DNA of 39,113 nt from Candidatus Poseidonia sp. (lineage in GTDB: Archaea; Thermoplasmatota; Poseidoniia; Poseidoniales; Poseidoniaceae): the NCBI GenBank assembly GCA_030827475.1, contig JAUREJ010000016.1, positions 1-39,113 on the forward strand, given 5' to 3'. Positions within the stretch are counted from its first letter, which is position 1. Every line of letters begins with the position of its first letter. Made by a program: the position numbers and the translations under genes. Shown here one piece after another: positions 26,105-33,972 of the stretch. The notes below the pieces were generated by a model that saw only the letters and a program-made list of their open reading frames with translations, did not search any database and was not told the origin of the DNA.

Positions 26105-27313
26105 TTACTCAGTGGGCGATTGATGGATTTCGCTTGGCTCCGGCAGCGCCTGCTGCAAAGTGTCTGAAACCTTCAAATCATCAAGTCTGCGACCTTGCGG
26201 GAGAACACGAGATCGATAGGAACTGAGGGTCTCGTTGTAGGCCATCGTCGCCTTTTCCAAATGTCCACCGACCTTGCTGAAGTGCTCAACCATGGTCGTG
26301 ACCCGTTTATAGAATTCTCGAGAAACATCGTAAATCTCCCGGGCCCCTTCAGCCAGAGCATGTTGTTGCCAGTACAGCGCTACGGTTCTCAACAAGCCGA
26401 GCATGGTGACGGGTGTCGTGACCAAGACGGCTTTGCTCATGGCATATTCCATCAATTCGGGGTCCACATTGAACGCCGCCGCCGCCATGGCTTCACTTGG
26501 CACGAACATCACCACATGGTCAAATTGACCCTCAATGGATTCTTGATAGGCTTTTGAACTGAGTTCAGTGATTCGAGTACGCATGCTTTTTGCATGCTTG
26601 AGCAGCAACTCATCTTGAACGGGTCCGGCATCGGTTTCAACCGCTTGAAGATACTTTTCTCCAACGGCTTTCGAGTCAATAGGAATCACGCCTTCTTCAG
26701 GAAGAACCACGACGAAGTCAGGGCGCAATCCGTTTTCGAGCGTCACTTGTTCCTTGAAATTCACATGCTCAGTTAAGCCCGCCATCTCGAACAAGCGACG
26801 TAATTTGACTTCACCCCAATTTCCTCGGGCTTGTCCCGATGTGGTCAGGGCAGTGGAGAGGGCGGTGGTTCTGCTTGAGAGGGATTCGGTCTTTTCACCC
26901 AAATCTTTGATGTGTCGGCGCAATCCTTCGTATGCACCGATGCGTTCTTTCTCCATCTCGGTGTTTTGAGTTTGGAGGCGCACGAGTTCCTCTTGAAGGG
27001 GTTTGAGCAGATGCTCAACTGCAAGTTTTCGTGTTTCAAGTTCATGATTTGCCTGTTCTTGATTTCGAATCCACCGTTCCTCCGCCATTTTGAAAAAATG
27101 TTCTGTGTTTTCAGCGCTCAATCGTTTTGAGAGGGCTTCAACCTCGGCCCGAAGCCGTTGCTCGTTGACTTCAGAGGTGGTCTCAGATGCTCGGATGCGC
27201 TCTTCTGCCCGAATCAGGGCAGCGCTGTTGGCCTGACGGCCAAGCACCCACCCGAGCGCACAACCCAGTGTCAACCCAGCTAGCAACAATCCGTAGTCTG
27301 CCAGAACCGTCAT
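26105..27313 (-). CDS. rmuC: RmuC-family DNA recombination/nuclease-like protein
   Basis: RmuC proteins have a PD-(D/E)xK-like nuclease fold and are linked to limiting inversions at short inverted repeats. The 402-residue protein has an N-terminal membrane helix (LLLAGLTLGCALGWVLG, about 8-24) and a long coiled coil with repeated Glu, Arg and Lys (25-160). The RmuC core follows: RGNWGEVKLRRLFEMAGL, RPDFVVVLP, VIPIDSKAV and FVPSEAM. ATG 27313 is chosen because it starts just before the membrane helix. The family is common in bacteria and less so in archaea. It is divergent from the metallo-hydrolase at 27393 and upstream of the Nudix gene on the same strand. Confidence 0.88.
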   Translation of the reverse strand: MTVLADYGLLLAGLTLGCALGWVLGRQANSAALIRAEERIRASETTSEVNEQRLRAEVEALSKRLSAENTEHFFKMAEERWIRNQEQANHELETRKLAVEHLLKPLQEELVRLQTQNTEMEKERIGAYEGLRRHIKDLGEKTESLSSRTTALSTALTTSGQARGNWGEVKLRRLFEMAGLTEHVNFKEQVTLENGLRPDFVVVLPEEGVIPIDSKAVGEKYLQAVETDAGPVQDELLLKHAKSMRTRITELSSKAYQESIEGQFDHVVMFVPSEAMAAAAFNVDPELMEYAMSKAVLVTTPVTMLGLLRTVALYWQQHALAEGAREIYDVSREFYKRVTTMVEHFSKVGGHLEKATMAYNETLSSYRSRVLPQGRRLDDLKVSDTLQQALPEPSEIHQSPTE

Positions 27314-27392
27314 GCAGGGAGAGTGGTGGCGACAGTATTTGATGAAATCGGGAACCGTCAAAGTTCAAAGCATCGCTTCATTTGGCCAAACC

Positions 27393-28103
27393 ATGCGCTT
27401 CGAGCAATTGAACGAGGACGTTTGGGCCATGACCTACCTCATCGTTGATGAATCCACGAACGAAGCAGCCTTGGTTGACCCTGTTTACGACTTCATGGAT
27501 GCATATCTGAACCGCCTTGACACTGAAGGACTGCATCTTCGTTATGCCATTGCCACCCATACACACGCCGACCACATCACGGCCTGCTTTTCTTTGCGGG
27601 AGCAAACCGGATGTGAGTACGTCATGTTCCACAACACCGCAAGCCTCGGAGTTTCCATCCACGTGAGTGATGGGGAAAGTTTCAGCATGGGTTCGGTTCC
27701 GTTCAGTTTTCATGCGGCACCGGGCCACACGAACGATTCAATGATCGTTCATGTCCCAGGATATATCATGACCGGGGATTTTTTGTTTACTGGAGCAGGC
27801 GGTGTGGGACGAGACGATTTGCCGAGCGGTCGGCCTCGGGAACATTGGGATGCACTTCGCGTCTTGGAGCGTTTTGAGGGCCACACCATCGTCTGTTCAG
27901 GTCATGACCCACCCGGTACCGAGATGATGTCGTTGGATTGGAACCGTGAAAACAATCCGGTGTTGTCCATGTCGAACTTTGATGAATTCGACGCATGGCA
28001 GCGAGCGACCTCGGAGAAACTCGGCAGCGTTTCCAAAATCAAGACGGCGATTCCAGCCAACTTGTTTGGCGAACTTCCCGAACACATTCCGTGGCTTGAC
28101 TAG
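27393..28103 (+). CDS. ETHE1-like metallo-beta-lactamase-fold hydrolase (possible persulfide dioxygenase)
   Basis: The 236-residue protein has THTHADHITA (His56, His58, Asp60, His61), APGHTNDSM (His112), MTGDFLF (Asp129) and SGHDPPG (His171), the metal-binding set of the metallo-beta-lactamase fold. The stretch TGAGGVGRDDLPSGRP resembles the ETHE1/persulfide dioxygenase group more than glyoxalase II. ETHE1 enzymes use one iron to oxidise glutathione persulfide to sulfite; I cannot tell the thiol used here. Start ATG 27393 matches the usual family N terminus (MRFEQL); ATG 27342 is possible. The stop TAG overlaps the convergent stop at 28100 in the palindrome CTAG. Confidence 0.82.
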   Translation: MRFEQLNEDVWAMTYLIVDESTNEAALVDPVYDFMDAYLNRLDTEGLHLRYAIATHTHADHITACFSLREQTGCEYVMFHNTASLGVSIHVSDGESFSMGSVPFSFHAAPGHTNDSMIVHVPGYIMTGDFLFTGAGGVGRDDLPSGRPREHWDALRVLERFEGHTIVCSGHDPPGTEMMSLDWNRENNPVLSMSNFDEFDAWQRATSEKLGSVSKIKTAIPANLFGELPEHIPWLD

Positions 28104-29257
28104 TCCTTTCGCAGGGGATTGCTTGGTGCCGAGGTGCCGCTGGGTACTGTCGGAAGCTTTTGCAGGTCCTCAAACGACAATTGGTGGGTCCGGTCGGCTT
28201 CGAATGCTGTTAGGCGCTCGTCCATGCCCATTCGGACATTGAAATCAATTCGGCCTTTGGTGCGTGTGAGGTCGTACGAGAGCGGGCTGAGGTGTTCGAT
28301 CACTTGGCTCTCGAAGTCTTGGCGGACTCGCGCCCCGCGCCAGGATGCGTAACCCCACCGGTAGGAAATGCCCACCACGGCCGCTCCGTACAGGAGGGTC
28401 AGCACGACCGTCGAGAACAACACTGGGTTTCCGGCGACATCTCGTGCTTCCTCGAGCAGGTTTCGACCGAGGAGGAACAACAAACCCAAGCCGACAATCG
28501 GGTTGAGCACACCTTCAAGCCACTGATTCACGGGGACGAGACGCCCTTTTGCAGGGTCCACGAAGACCAGGTCGGCTTCAAAAGCCGTGTTCAAAACGGA
28601 GAGAATGGACAAGAGGACCATGTAGAGCACGGCTGAAACGACCAATTCTACCGCCCAGGAGTCGAGGTTCAAGACCCAGTGAACGATCAACCAGGCGAAT
28701 AAACCGAGAAAGGCTGCCTGGGGGACGTAGTTGAAGTGCTCAATGTGCTGTGAAAATTCTGTCAAGGACCGTTTGCTCTCACGCACTCCTCGATGTGGTT
28801 TTGGAATGTGGATGACCTGCCAGTGCATCACACGCTCCGTGGCTTTGAGGATTCGAATGAGCAGGTTTTGGCGAATCAACACAAACTCCATGAGCAACAT
28901 GAACGGAAAGCCGATGAGAATCAACGGGAGGGCCATGATGGCAGAAAGCGGGAGAATCAGTAACGCCGGGAGCAGCAAGAAGTGCGACAAGGTGAGGGGA
29001 TGGAGCAACTCTGCTTCGATGAGACGTTGCTTCGCGGGTGGTATCCGAAGATTCCGGGCAATGTCGTCCAAGTTTTGAGAAAACGCCGTGACCTGATGGC
29101 CCGAATCTACGATTTGGCGGACGATGGTACGGTATTCGGAAACTTCGTGTCCAATGCCAACCCAAAACTGCCACGCCAAACGCATTGGCAGCGCTAAAAG
29201 AAGGGGCAAGGCGAGAATCCCCGCTCCCCAGAGAAGACCTTGAACATCGGTGGCCAT
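28100..29257 (-). CDS. Polytopic membrane protein, unknown
   Basis: I do not recognise this 385-residue protein. It has hydrophobic segments at about 8-27, 90-110, 112-130, 181-198, 201-223, 249-265 and 279-299. A basic, helical cytoplasmic stretch (132-178, with several His and Lys residues) lies between. The C-terminal 85 residues are soluble (WGYASWRGARV...). No transport or enzymatic motif stands out. ATG 29257 is preferred; ATG 29278 is seven codons earlier. The frame continues further upstream but would overlap the divergent serA gene. Confidence 0.7.
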   Translation of the reverse strand: MATDVQGLLWGAGILALPLLLALPMRLAWQFWVGIGHEVSEYRTIVRQIVDSGHQVTAFSQNLDDIARNLRIPPAKQRLIEAELLHPLTLSHFLLLPALLILPLSAIMALPLILIGFPFMLLMEFVLIRQNLLIRILKATERVMHWQVIHIPKPHRGVRESKRSLTEFSQHIEHFNYVPQAAFLGLFAWLIVHWVLNLDSWAVELVVSAVLYMVLLSILSVLNTAFEADLVFVDPAKGRLVPVNQWLEGVLNPIVGLGLLFLLGRNLLEEARDVAGNPVLFSTVVLTLLYGAAVVGISYRWGYASWRGARVRQDFESQVIEHLSPLSYDLTRTKGRIDFNVRMGMDERLTAFEADRTHQLSFEDLQKLPTVPSGTSAPSNPLRKD

Positions 29258-29357
29258 GTTGCTTCCCGCTCTTCGCATTCGGTGGGGGTTGTTCAAGACA
29301 ACGGTGATTAACGAGGTCCAACCCAAGGTTCTAACACCCCCGATTGAACCCGCCGCC

Positions 29358-30341
29358 ATGGCCCGTATCGCTGTGACCGATGGGATGGAAAAAAAGGCTG
29401 TAGAACTCTTGGAAAAGGAGGGGCACGAGGTTGTCCTCAACCATTACTCGGTAGAGGAATTGCTGTCTGGTGTTTTGAATGCCTTTGATGCGATCATCGT
29501 TCGAAGTGCCACCAAACTAACCGGCGAAGTTCTTCGGGCATCCGAAGGAGGTCTGAAGGTGATCGGTCGCGCAGGTGTCGGCGTTGACAACATCGACCTC
29601 CAGACTGCGGGGCAACTGGGCATGGCGGTGGTGAATGCACCTCGTGCCAGCACGCAATCGGTGGTTGAACTGACGCTTGCTCACCTTTTGGCTTGCATCC
29701 GGCATCTTCCTCGCGCTGACCGTTCCATTCGTGCTGGGAAATGGGAAAAATCCGCCATGAAAGGCTCAGAACTCTCCGGAAAAGCACTCGGTCTCATCGG
29801 GTTTGGAAGAATTGCGCAATCGGTCGGCCAAGTCGCCCAAGCCTTTGGCATGGTCGTCCACGCCTACGACCCGTACCTCCCGCCCAAAATCGCCAAAGCC
29901 CAGAACACGCGTCTTCACAAAACGGTTGACGCCCTCTTCGCTCATTGCACCCACGTGTCCGTTCATTGCAACCTCACGGACGAAACCTTCCATCTCGTGA
30001 ACGCTGCCCGTCTCGCCTCCATGCCGCAAACCGGCTTGGACGGGACCCCGTGTGGAAACCACATCATCAACTGCGCTCGGGGAGGTATTGTGGATGAAGA
30101 TGCCGTAGTTGAGGCACTGGCTTCCGGGACGCTCACCTCTGCCGCACTCGACGTGTTTGAAGTTGAACCCGTGAACCCCAATCACCCGCTTCTTCAACAC
30201 GAACACTTCCACGGCACCCCTCACATTGGGGCATCCACACTTGAGGCCCAAGCTCGCGTCGGTGCGGACATCGCCGTGAATGTCATGGCGGTCCTCGCAG
30301 GTGAACCTTGTGACTTTGTTGTGAACCAAGAGCACCTCTAG
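29358..30341 (+). CDS. serA: D-3-phosphoglycerate dehydrogenase-like 2-hydroxyacid dehydrogenase
   Basis: It probably catalyses NAD-dependent oxidation of 3-phosphoglycerate, the first step of serine synthesis. The 327-residue protein shows VIGRAGVGVDNID (about 75-87), the Rossmann motif LGLIGFGRIAQSVG, the catalytic NCARGGIVDEDAV arginine segment, DVFEVEP (Glu) and the TPHIGASTLEAQ histidine segment. Lengths over 500 are usual for SerA with the intervening and ACT domains; this is the short form without an ACT domain, so serine feedback by that route is not expected. The start ATG 29358 opens the MARIAVTDGM segment typical of the family. Confidence 0.88.
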   Translation: MARIAVTDGMEKKAVELLEKEGHEVVLNHYSVEELLSGVLNAFDAIIVRSATKLTGEVLRASEGGLKVIGRAGVGVDNIDLQTAGQLGMAVVNAPRASTQSVVELTLAHLLACIRHLPRADRSIRAGKWEKSAMKGSELSGKALGLIGFGRIAQSVGQVAQAFGMVVHAYDPYLPPKIAKAQNTRLHKTVDALFAHCTHVSVHCNLTDETFHLVNAARLASMPQTGLDGTPCGNHIINCARGGIVDEDAVVEALASGTLTSAALDVFEVEPVNPNHPLLQHEHFHGTPHIGASTLEAQARVGADIAVNVMAVLAGEPCDFVVNQEHL

Positions 30342-30405
30342 CACTTTCACTTTCAAATTCAGGGTCTGAAAAAACCAACTGGGCTACCCTGTTGCTTTTC
30401 GAGCC

Positions 30406-30675
30406 ATGGGACGAAGTGTACCGCCATGGCGAACCCGGGTTGAAGTTGAATTGGAACGATGGCATGGCTATCGGCGAGCGCTCCCAGCGGCGGAGCAAGC
30501 CGCATTGGATGCCTTGTTTGACGAGGTGCGCCAACGGCGCGCCGCCGGAGGAATGCTCCCCTCGCTTGAGACATGGCATCCGATGGTGCTGAGCATGGCC
30601 GTGGGCTTGATGGTTCGAATCGGCCAACTGGACCGACGCCTCTCTGCGCTTGAAGAGAGGCGAGTGGATGATTGA
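30406..30675 (+). CDS. Small helical protein, 89 aa, overlapping the PolB2 gene
   Basis: The product is Arg- and Leu-rich and mainly helical: VEVELERWHGYRRALP, AAEQAALDALFDEVRQRR and IGQLDRRLSALEERRV. The last helix could be a coiled coil. I do not recognise the family. The gene's stop (30673-30675) lies 8 nt inside the polB2 start (ATG 30668), so the two are translationally coupled, and its job is likely tied to the polymerase. A role as a small partner or subunit is inferred from position only. There is no clear ribosome-binding site, so it may be leaderless. Confidence 0.65.
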   Translation: MGRSVPPWRTRVEVELERWHGYRRALPAAEQAALDALFDEVRQRRAAGGMLPSLETWHPMVLSMAVGLMVRIGQLDRRLSALEERRVDD

Positions 30676-33124
30676 GGGGTGGTTGCTTGACGTTCATGAG
30701 AACGCCCTCAACACCGGCATGATGGTTTGGATCAGCGATGAAGCCGGGACGGCTCATGCGTGCGAAGTACCGTGGACAGCAGCTCTGCATGTTCATGCCT
30801 CGTCCATCGAACTGCAGCGCCTTGAACACTGGCTGATGCTGCCGGAAATTTCGGCACGGTTTGGTGTGCTCGGTGTGGAGCGAAGAGCCATGCATCTCGA
30901 TTTGGAGGGCGAGGGCCGAACAACGGTTTTGGAGGTGCGAATTGGACCGTTTCATCACCTCAAGGCGATTGCAGAGCACATCGAAGCGCGCGGGGACTTC
31001 CATCGCTACACCCTGTATTCGGTGGATGCGCATTTAGTGCAGCGTTTTCTGAGTGAACATGGCTGCAAGCCGTTCACAAAAGTGCGCTGGGACCCTGACG
31101 AACCGATTGCCCTTCAGCCGGTTCCAACGGGGGGCTCGGACGACAGCCCACCTCTTTGTGTTCTCCAATTTGGTTTGACTTTCGATTCCACATCGCTTCC
31201 ATCAGTTCATGATACGGTCAAGAGCATTCAGCTGCAAGTCAAGAACGAACCGGGCCTTCGTTCGTCACCGCGTGCCGTAACGGAGGTGACGCTTGAAAGA
31301 ACGCAGTATTCTTCCCTCGGTGATTTCCTCGGAGCCTTTGAGAAAGCGTTTCAAGCGATTGACCCGGACGTTGTTTTAACCTACGGTGGCGACCAACGTT
31401 TGTTTCCATGGTTCGCCCATCAAAGCGAAACATCGGGACGCCAACTTCGGTTGGGTCGCTCAACAGCTCTTCTCCGCCAATCCACAAAGGCCCGAACCGT
31501 GCGCTCTTACGGACATACTCGTCACCGTCACGGTGCATTCTTTTTGGAAGGTCGTTTGCATTTGGATCTTCGCAACAGTTTCATCGTCAAGGAAGGGGGT
31601 GTTGCGGGGTTGTTCGAATTGGCGCAACACTCCTGCCAATCGGCCCAAGTGATTTCTCGGCTCTCACCGGGTTCGGTCATCAGTGCCATCCAGATGCGTG
31701 TCGCCATGGACGACGGCGTTTTGGTACCATGGAAAAAAAACCGACCGGAGGACACAAAATCCGCCCTCGAACTTCTTCACGCCGACCGAGGGGGGTTGTA
31801 TCTTGACAGTCGCCCAGGAGTCCATTCTTCCGTGATCGAACTTGATTTCGCCAGCCTTTTTCCGAGCATCATCGCCACCCGCAACATCTCTCCCGAGACC
31901 CTCAATTGCACCTGCTGCCAGCCGCCGGAAAACACTTCTCGCGATGCCTTGGTCCCCCTCGACCCCGATGCGGCGATTTCAGAATTTCAGCGGAGGTATC
32001 GCCGTTCGGCGTTTGGTCATGGTTTGTTCCCGTTGGCCCACGAACATGCGATGCGAGTCCCGGGGTTGTCCAGCCACACCTGCGGTCGACGTCACGGGTT
32101 TCTTGGTCGTGTTGTTGCTCCCATTATCGAGCGTCGGCGACAACTGAAGCGCCAGCGGAAGGCCAAAGGCGACGCCTTTGACCTCCGGCAAAATGCTCTG
32201 AAGTGGTTGTTGGTCACCTGCTTTGGGTACACCGGCTACCGCAACGCTCGTTTCGGACGTATTGAAGCGCACGAGGCGATTTGCGCTTGGTCGCGTGAAA
32301 TTTTGCTAGCGACCATCGAGGAGGCTCAACGGGACGGTTGGGACGTTCTGCACGCCATCGTCGATTGCGTCTGGCTCTCCGACCGCCGCCAACGAAACAA
32401 ACGAGAGCAGCGCCTTGATGCGGAGGCCTTCGCAGCGCGCGTGACCAAACAGGTGGGCATCCCTCTTGAATTTGAGCAGCACTACGATTTCATCGCTTTC
32501 CTCCCCAGTCGTGTTCACGGTTCAGGTTCCCTCACGAAATATTGGGCCTATGGAGGTGGGGAGTACAAGGTTCGAGGCATTGAGTTGCGTCAGCATTCCA
32601 CTCCACTTTGGGTGCAGGAACTTCAGGAAAACGGGTTGGCCTTGTTGGCTTCTGGACCCATGGCGGCGGGGATTCCCGGCCCGGAATCGCAGAAACGTGT
32701 GTTCCAACTTTATCGCGCAGAACTTCAGCGTCTCCAGGCCGGTCAAGTCACGCCCCAATCGTTGGTCATCGCTCGACGGGTGACGACGGCATTGAATGAT
32801 TATCGCGTGAAAAACCTCACCTATGCGGCGCTTGTTCGTGCACATCAACAAGGACTTCAGATCCCTCCTGGGGGGAAGATTCGGTACACCGTTGTGAACT
32901 CAAGCGCCCGTGACCCGCTCGACCGGGTACTCCTTGCCGAAGAACTTCATGACACGAGCGAAGTCTTGGGGTGCTACCAGCACTATCAGCAACTTGCCGA
33001 ACGGGCCATCTGGGCGCTTCTTGCCCCGTTTGGTTGGACCAATGAGCGCATCAACATGGAGGGTCAACAAGCGACGCTTCTCGATTTTAACGTTCACCAT
33101 GACGGAGCCCCAATGCGCCCGTAG
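30668..33124 (+). CDS. polB2: B-family DNA polymerase, PolB2/Dpo2-like with degenerate catalytic motifs
   Basis: The 818-residue protein has motif A ELDFASLFPSII (391-402, with catalytic-type Asp393) and NISPETL. The motif B region is RQNALKWLLVTCFGYTG, followed by NARFGRIEAHEA, the signature of PolB2. Motif C reads HAIVDCVWLSD (562-572): Asp566 is kept but the canonical YGDTDS second Asp is replaced by Val568. The exonuclease is also degraded: Exo I reads LQFGLTF instead of FDIE, though a YGGD remnant of Exo II is present (239-242). The C terminus has QATLLDFN (801-808), like a PCNA-interacting peptide. ATG 30668 has GAGAGG upstream. Family members were called inactivated polymerases, but archaeal Dpo2 has been reported to have some activity. 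It is probably an accessory or translesion polymerase. Confidence 0.88.
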   Translation: MIEGWLLDVHENALNTGMMVWISDEAGTAHACEVPWTAALHVHASSIELQRLEHWLMLPEISARFGVLGVERRAMHLDLEGEGRTTVLEVRIGPFHHLKAIAEHIEARGDFHRYTLYSVDAHLVQRFLSEHGCKPFTKVRWDPDEPIALQPVPTGGSDDSPPLCVLQFGLTFDSTSLPSVHDTVKSIQLQVKNEPGLRSSPRAVTEVTLERTQYSSLGDFLGAFEKAFQAIDPDVVLTYGGDQRLFPWFAHQSETSGRQLRLGRSTALLRQSTKARTVRSYGHTRHRHGAFFLEGRLHLDLRNSFIVKEGGVAGLFELAQHSCQSAQVISRLSPGSVISAIQMRVAMDDGVLVPWKKNRPEDTKSALELLHADRGGLYLDSRPGVHSSVIELDFASLFPSIIATRNISPETLNCTCCQPPENTSRDALVPLDPDAAISEFQRRYRRSAFGHGLFPLAHEHAMRVPGLSSHTCGRRHGFLGRVVAPIIERRRQLKRQRKAKGDAFDLRQNALKWLLVTCFGYTGYRNARFGRIEAHEAICAWSREILLATIEEAQRDGWDVLHAIVDCVWLSDRRQRNKREQRLDAEAFAARVTKQVGIPLEFEQHYDFIAFLPSRVHGSGSLTKYWAYGGGEYKVRGIELRQHSTPLWVQELQENGLALLASGPMAAGIPGPESQKRVFQLYRAELQRLQAGQVTPQSLVIARRVTTALNDYRVKNLTYAALVRAHQQGLQIPPGGKIRYTVVNSSARDPLDRVLLAEELHDTSEVLGCYQHYQQLAERAIWALLAPFGWTNERINMEGQQATLLDFNVHHDGAPMRP

Positions 33125-33872
33125 AAGGGGGCATCGTTCGTTGAACAAATTCGCGGGGCTGGAGTGTAAATCGCGTCTGTGTGCGGTCAAGGTCCGGTTC
33201 CCATCGTCCCTGAAGTCCGGTTCGTGGATGGCGTAAAAAGAGACATCGTTGGCGTCGTGACCCCTGCCATTCACCGAGCAAATGGTGGTCAAAGTGGCGG
33301 TGCAGGTGCCGGAGGAGTTGAGCGAGATGCGGTGACCGTGCGCGTTGTTCCGTGATGACCACCACCGCTACGTGGTGATGTTGTGCGAGCCGCTGAAGTA
33401 CGCGAGCGTGACGCCTGAGCAAGGTTCGTGACTCCAGTTGTTTAACAGCGTCGTCCTCGTGCATGGCTAACAATCCGTCAACAACGACCAAAGGTGAGCG
33501 CGTTAACTGAACTTCATGTGACAGGCGCTCAATTTGTCGATCGAGTTGGTGAAGTGTAAACCCCCGACTCAGGTAAAGCCGAGCGAGACACGCTTCCGTG
33601 TCGGCATGTAAGCGAGCAATTGGGGCAAGAAGTCGGGAGGGGTCAATGCGGCACGCACCGTCCACCCAATGGACCATGTGACCTGCAGAAAGGGCCTGTG
33701 CGACCCAATGCTCGGCGACGGGGCGCATACCTCGACCGGCATGGCCCGGGCCGGCCAAGTGATACACCAAACCTGGCTGCGGACAAACATCGGCCAAGTT
33801 GAGTTCAGGGGCAGGCCGTCGCAGCAACGGGTGCGATGGTTCTCGGGTTTTGCTGGTCTTCATGTCGATCAT
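33087..33872 (-). CDS. RecA/RadA-fold protein with broken Walker A (pseudo-ATPase), ImuA-like in context
   Basis: The 261-residue protein has the layout of a RecA-fold core. A Walker A-like loop is at 41-48, GPGHAGRG, where the required GxxxxGK(S/T) has Lys replaced by Arg and Ser/Thr by Gly. A Walker B-like strand is at 126-136, SPLVVVDGLLA with Asp132. HHVAVVVITEQRARS (166-180) resembles the sensor strand of RecA/RadA. ATP binding is doubtful. The C terminus is His- and Arg-rich (RHLHRHFDHH). It is convergent with polB2, with a 38-nt overlap at their 3' ends, and divergent from dinB. The fold assignment is by pattern only; a structure prediction would test it. Confidence 0.65.
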   Translation of the reverse strand: MIDMKTSKTREPSHPLLRRPAPELNLADVCPQPGLVYHLAGPGHAGRGMRPVAEHWVAQALSAGHMVHWVDGACRIDPSRLLAPIARLHADTEACLARLYLSRGFTLHQLDRQIERLSHEVQLTRSPLVVVDGLLAMHEDDAVKQLESRTLLRRHARVLQRLAQHHHVAVVVITEQRARSPHLAQLLRHLHRHFDHHLLGEWQGSRRQRCLFLRHPRTGLQGRWEPDLDRTQTRFTLQPREFVQRTMPPSTGALGLRHGER

Positions 33873-33972
33873 TGACGGTTTTCAAACGAGGTCATCGTTC
33901 TTTTTGCAGACCCCTTTCTTGAACTGATTCCCCATCAAGTTGAAGCACCGCGGCCACCGTGAAACCGGTGGA

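Noticed and set aside
29288-29302. Inverted repeat GTTGT-TCAAG-ACAAC upstream of serA
   Set aside because: A 5-bp arm is easily found by chance in this length and it overlaps no clear promoter, so I do not call it an operator.
30668-33124. PolB2 as the main replicative polymerase
   Set aside because: Motif C and exonuclease I are degenerate and the neighbours are repair-type genes, so an accessory role is more likely.
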